Source of the DNA: Lysobacter_K sp043738095 | GTDB lineage: Bacteria; Pseudomonadota; Gammaproteobacteria; Xanthomonadales; Xanthomonadaceae | Reading direction: 5' to 3' | Length of the DNA stretch: 25,107 bases | Assembly (NCBI GenBank): GCA_043738095.1 | Contig: JAYSZI010000033.1 | Location: forward strand, 1 to 25,107 | In this document: positions 23,063-25,107 of the stretch, piece after piece | Layout: every line of letters starts with the position of its first letter | Numbering within the stretch: position 1 is the first letter of the stretch | Notes under the pieces: generated by a model | What the model was told of the DNA's origin: nothing | Seen by the model: only the letters and a program-made list of their open reading frames with translations | Databases searched by the model: none | Position numbers and translations under genes: made by a program

Positions 23063-25107
23063 CGCTGGCGCTTCCCGCGTGAATCCTTCTCACGAAACCC
23101 AACGCCGTAACGCAACGGCTTGTTGTCGGCGGCGGCAAACGCCAGCGGCATGAACTGCGGTTCGGTTTGGCTCAATGGCGTGGTCTTGGCGATGCGCACA
23201 CGCAGGTCGAACCACGCGGCCTGGCCCGTGACCGGGTCGGCGTTGGCGTAGTCGCCCTTGGGGGTGATGTCGCTGATCAGGTGGTTGAGCAGGAAACCTT
23301 TGCGGCCTTCGGGTGCGTCCTTCGCCAGCTTCCACGCGCCCTTGCGCTTGCCGATCGCGTTCCAGGTCCACACCGTGTCGGGCTGGGTGTTGGCGGCGAA
23401 CCGCGCCTGCACGGTGATCGTGCCGTGGTGCGATTGCACGGTGACCCAGTCGTCGTCGGCGATACCGTAGCGCGCGCCGGTGTCCGGGTGCAGGTACAAA
23501 TAATTGTGCGTCGCGATCTGCCGCAGCCACGCATTTTGCGAGCCCCATGCGTGGTACATGAACATCGGGCGTTGGGTAACGGCGCTGAGCGGGAAGGGGT
23601 TTTCAGACGCAGTGTTTTTTCCGTCATTGCGGCGGACGCTGGGATCCCTTGGAACGCTGCTGTCATCGCGTTCTGGCGAGAGCAAAGTCACTGGATTCCC
23701 GCTTTCGCGGGAATGACGAGCGGAAGCATCGCTCGAATCAGCGGCCGACACCTGCGCGCCCTCGAACGGCTCATACCAGATCGGCAGTGGATCGAAATAA
23801 GTGGCGACGCGCTCGCGATGCTGCGCCGGCGGTTGCTGTTCGCCGTGGCCTAACGCGGCGAGGCGGAACTTCTGCAGTGTTTCGGAATACAGCTGCAGCA
23901 CGATCGGCTCGGCGTGGCCGAGGAATCCCATCTGGTGCGCCCAGTCGAGGTAGCCGCGATTGGCCATCTTGAAGTAGCGCGCGTGCTCCGGAATTTTACT
24001 GCGCCAGAAACCGTTGTTCTCGATATAGCGCTCGAGTTGCTGCGGGTTCGGCGCACCCTTGGCTTCGCTGTCGCCGTGCTCGCCGCGCCAGCCCGCTAGC
24101 AGGCCCACGCCAGGCGCGCGTTCGTGGTGGACGATGTAGTCGGCGTAGTCGCGGTAGCGCGCGCTGCCGTCCTCGTGGACCATGCCAGGCAAGCCAAGAC
24201 GCGCACCGAGGTCGAGCAGCACCGACTGGAAACCGCGCACGTCGCGGCCTTCACGTTGCTCGGCGGCGTCCAGCACCGGATGCCGGATCGCATCGGCGGC
24301 GCCGTCGGCGTCGGAGATCGGCCGATCCAGCATCGAGATCGCATCGAAGCGTTCGAGATAGGTCGTGTCGGGGAGGATCAAGTCAGCGTAGGCGACCATC
24401 TCCGAGGCGTATGCATCGGCGTAGATGATGTGCGGGATCTTGTACTCGCCGCTCGCCTCTTTGTCGGTGAGCCAGCCGATGGTCTCGGCGGTATTCATCG
24501 ACGAGTTCCAGCTCATGTTCGCCATGAACATCAGCAGCGTATCGATCTTGTAGGGATCGCCGGCCCAGGCGTTGCGGATGACCGTGTGCATCATTCCGTG
24601 CGCCGACAGCGGGTACGCCCACGAGAACGCGTGGTCGATCCGGCGCGGGTTGCCGGCGGCGTCGACCAGCAGGTCCTCGGGCGCATGCACGAATCCGAGC
24701 GGCGCGGCGTCGAGCGCGCCATTGGCCTGGCGGGTCTTTCCCGGGCGGTTCGGCGGCGGGATTGGCTTCGGGAACGGCGGCTGGTAGCGGAACGAACCTG
24801 GCGTGTCGACCGCGCCGAGCAGCAGCTGCAGCAGGTGCAGCGCGCGGCAGGTGTGGAAGCCGTTGCTGTGCGCGCTGATCCCGCGCATCGCGTGCATCGC
24901 GACCGGGCGGCCGACCATCTCGGCGTGCTCGCGGCCGTGGGCGTCGGTCCAGGCGATCGGCAGCGTGACCGGATGGTCGAACGCCGCCTCGGCCAGCTCG
25001 CGCGCGATCCGGCGGATGGTGTCGGCGGGGATGCCGCAGCGTTCGCTAACGGCATCGGGCGCGTACTGTGGGTCGAGGTAGCGTTCGGCGGCAAGCTGGA
25101 ACGACGG
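23059..25107 (-). CDS. Molybdopterin oxidoreductase catalytic subunit (DmsA/SoeA-like), 5' end outside window
   Basis: About 682 C-terminal residues are visible; the frame is open through the right edge. Molybdopterin oxidoreductase features include MHAMRGISAHSNGFHTCRAL, LLMFMANMSWNSSMNTAETI, DAYASEMVAYADLILPDTTY-LERFD, and a C-terminal dinucleotide-binding domain (TQRPMFMYHAWGSQNAWLRQ, LYLHPDTGARYGIADDDWV, VWTWNAIGKRKGAWKL). With the FeS and DmsC-type subunits it forms a CISM-type complex. The overall pattern recalls SoeA sulfite dehydrogenase more than E. coli DmsA, but the substrate cannot be decided here. The N-terminal cysteine cluster and any Tat signal are outside the window. An interspersed palindromic repeat is translated in frame between the third and fourth domains (23622-23718). 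Confidence 0.92.
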   Translation of the reverse strand, partial: PSFQLAAERYLDPQYAPDAVSERCGIPADTIRRIARELAEAAFDHPVTLPIAWTDAHGREHAEMVGRPVAMHAMRGISAHSNGFHTCRALHLLQLLLGAVDTPGSFRYQPPFPKPIPPPNRPGKTRQANGALDAAPLGFVHAPEDLLVDAAGNPRRIDHAFSWAYPLSAHGMMHTVIRNAWAGDPYKIDTLLMFMANMSWNSSMNTAETIGWLTDKEASGEYKIPHIIYADAYASEMVAYADLILPDTTYLERFDAISMLDRPISDADGAADAIRHPVLDAAEQREGRDVRGFQSVLLDLGARLGLPGMVHEDGSARYRDYADYIVHHERAPGVGLLAGWRGEHGDSEAKGAPNPQQLERYIENNGFWRSKIPEHARYFKMANRGYLDWAHQMGFLGHAEPIVLQLYSETLQKFRLAALGHGEQQPPAQHRERVATYFDPLPIWYEPFEGAQVSAADSSDASARHSRESGNPVTLLSPERDDSSVPRDPSVRRNDGKNTASENPFPLSAVTQRPMFMYHAWGSQNAWLRQIATHNYLYLHPDTGARYGIADDDWVTVQSHHGTITVQARFAANTQPDTVWTWNAIGKRKGAWKLAKDAPEGRKGFLLNHLISDITPKGDYANADPVTGQAAWFDLRVRIAKTTPLSQTEPQFMPLAFAAADNKPLRYGVGFREKDSRGKRQR
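23622..23718. repeat. REP-like interspersed palindromic repeat inserted in a coding sequence
   Basis: CGTCATT (23622-23628) and AATGACG (23712-23718) form inverted ends of a 97-bp segment. The right end contains a perfect hairpin, ATTCCCGC-TTTC-GCGGGAAT (23695-23714). The left end carries a degenerate counterpart in opposite orientation (GCGGCGGACGCTGGGAT). This GGATTCCCGC...GCGGGAATGACG unit is a familiar dispersed repeat in proteobacterial genomes, usually intergenic. Read on the minus strand it yields RHSRESGNP...VRRNDGK without a stop. Confidence 0.8.

Noticed and set aside
1..25107. CRISPR array, complete insertion sequence or prophage genes
   Set aside because: I saw no regularly spaced direct repeats, no transposase or integrase motifs and no phage structural genes on either strand. 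The only mobile-type sequence recognised is the short palindromic repeat near 23.7 kb.

Overview
The window looks like a chromosomal segment of a GC-rich gammaproteobacterium of the Xanthomonadaceae/Lysobacterales type. This rests on the sequence of the 5S rRNA end, the lexA2-imuA-imuB-dnaE2 mutagenesis cassette, the algR-like/hemC neighbourhood, and promoter elements placed directly in front of start codons. The genus cannot be fixed from the sequence alone.

Layout. (1) Positions 1-134 hold the 3' end of a 5S rRNA and its intrinsic terminator. (2) Positions 513-806 (minus) hold the C-terminal third of ribose-5-phosphate isomerase A. It loses homology exactly where the oppositely oriented mutagenesis cassette begins. 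(3) Positions 810-6769 (plus) are a tightly coupled SOS mutasome operon with its own LexA2 repressor: operator, lexA2, imuA, imuB, dnaE2, terminator. (4) Positions 7156-8438 hold a DUF1206 membrane protein and a small unknown ORF, each followed by a hairpin. (5) Positions 16388 down to 8504 (minus) form a six-gene tripartite RND efflux operon. In transcription order it encodes a DUF2798 membrane protein, a degenerate SDR-fold protein, a MexE-like adaptor, a MexF-like pump, a classical SDR and an OprM-like outer-membrane channel. A LysR regulator is divergently transcribed (16535-17563). (6) Positions 17734-20585 (plus) hold a frameshifted lipoprotein/TonB-C-like remnant, a carboxylesterase, an AlgR-like LytTR response regulator and hemC. 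(7) From the right edge down to 20727 (minus) runs a DMSO-reductase-superfamily operon. It encodes a molybdoenzyme subunit (5' end outside the window), a 71-residue two-helix membrane protein, a four-cluster ferredoxin-like subunit, a doubtful 103-codon ORF that exactly fills the next gap, and a DmsC-type membrane anchor.

How the parts work together. The mutasome cassette would be induced by DNA damage: RecA-stimulated self-cleavage of LexA2 releases the operator, and ImuA, ImuB and DnaE2 then carry out error-prone lesion bypass. The efflux operon and its LysR regulator resemble inducible MexEF-OprN systems, with two extra SDR-fold proteins that could handle or sense a reactive substrate. The molybdoenzyme operon would couple oxidation or reduction of a small sulfur compound to the quinone pool.

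The most interesting observations are the rpiA breakpoint at the cassette promoter, the triple GTAC half-sites running into the lexA2 start codon, the SDR-fold protein lacking two catalytic residues, the hairpin between adaptor and pump, the two small ORFs embedded in the molybdoenzyme operon, and an interspersed palindromic repeat translated in frame inside the molybdoenzyme catalytic subunit. All assignments come from reading the sequence; no database search was run.
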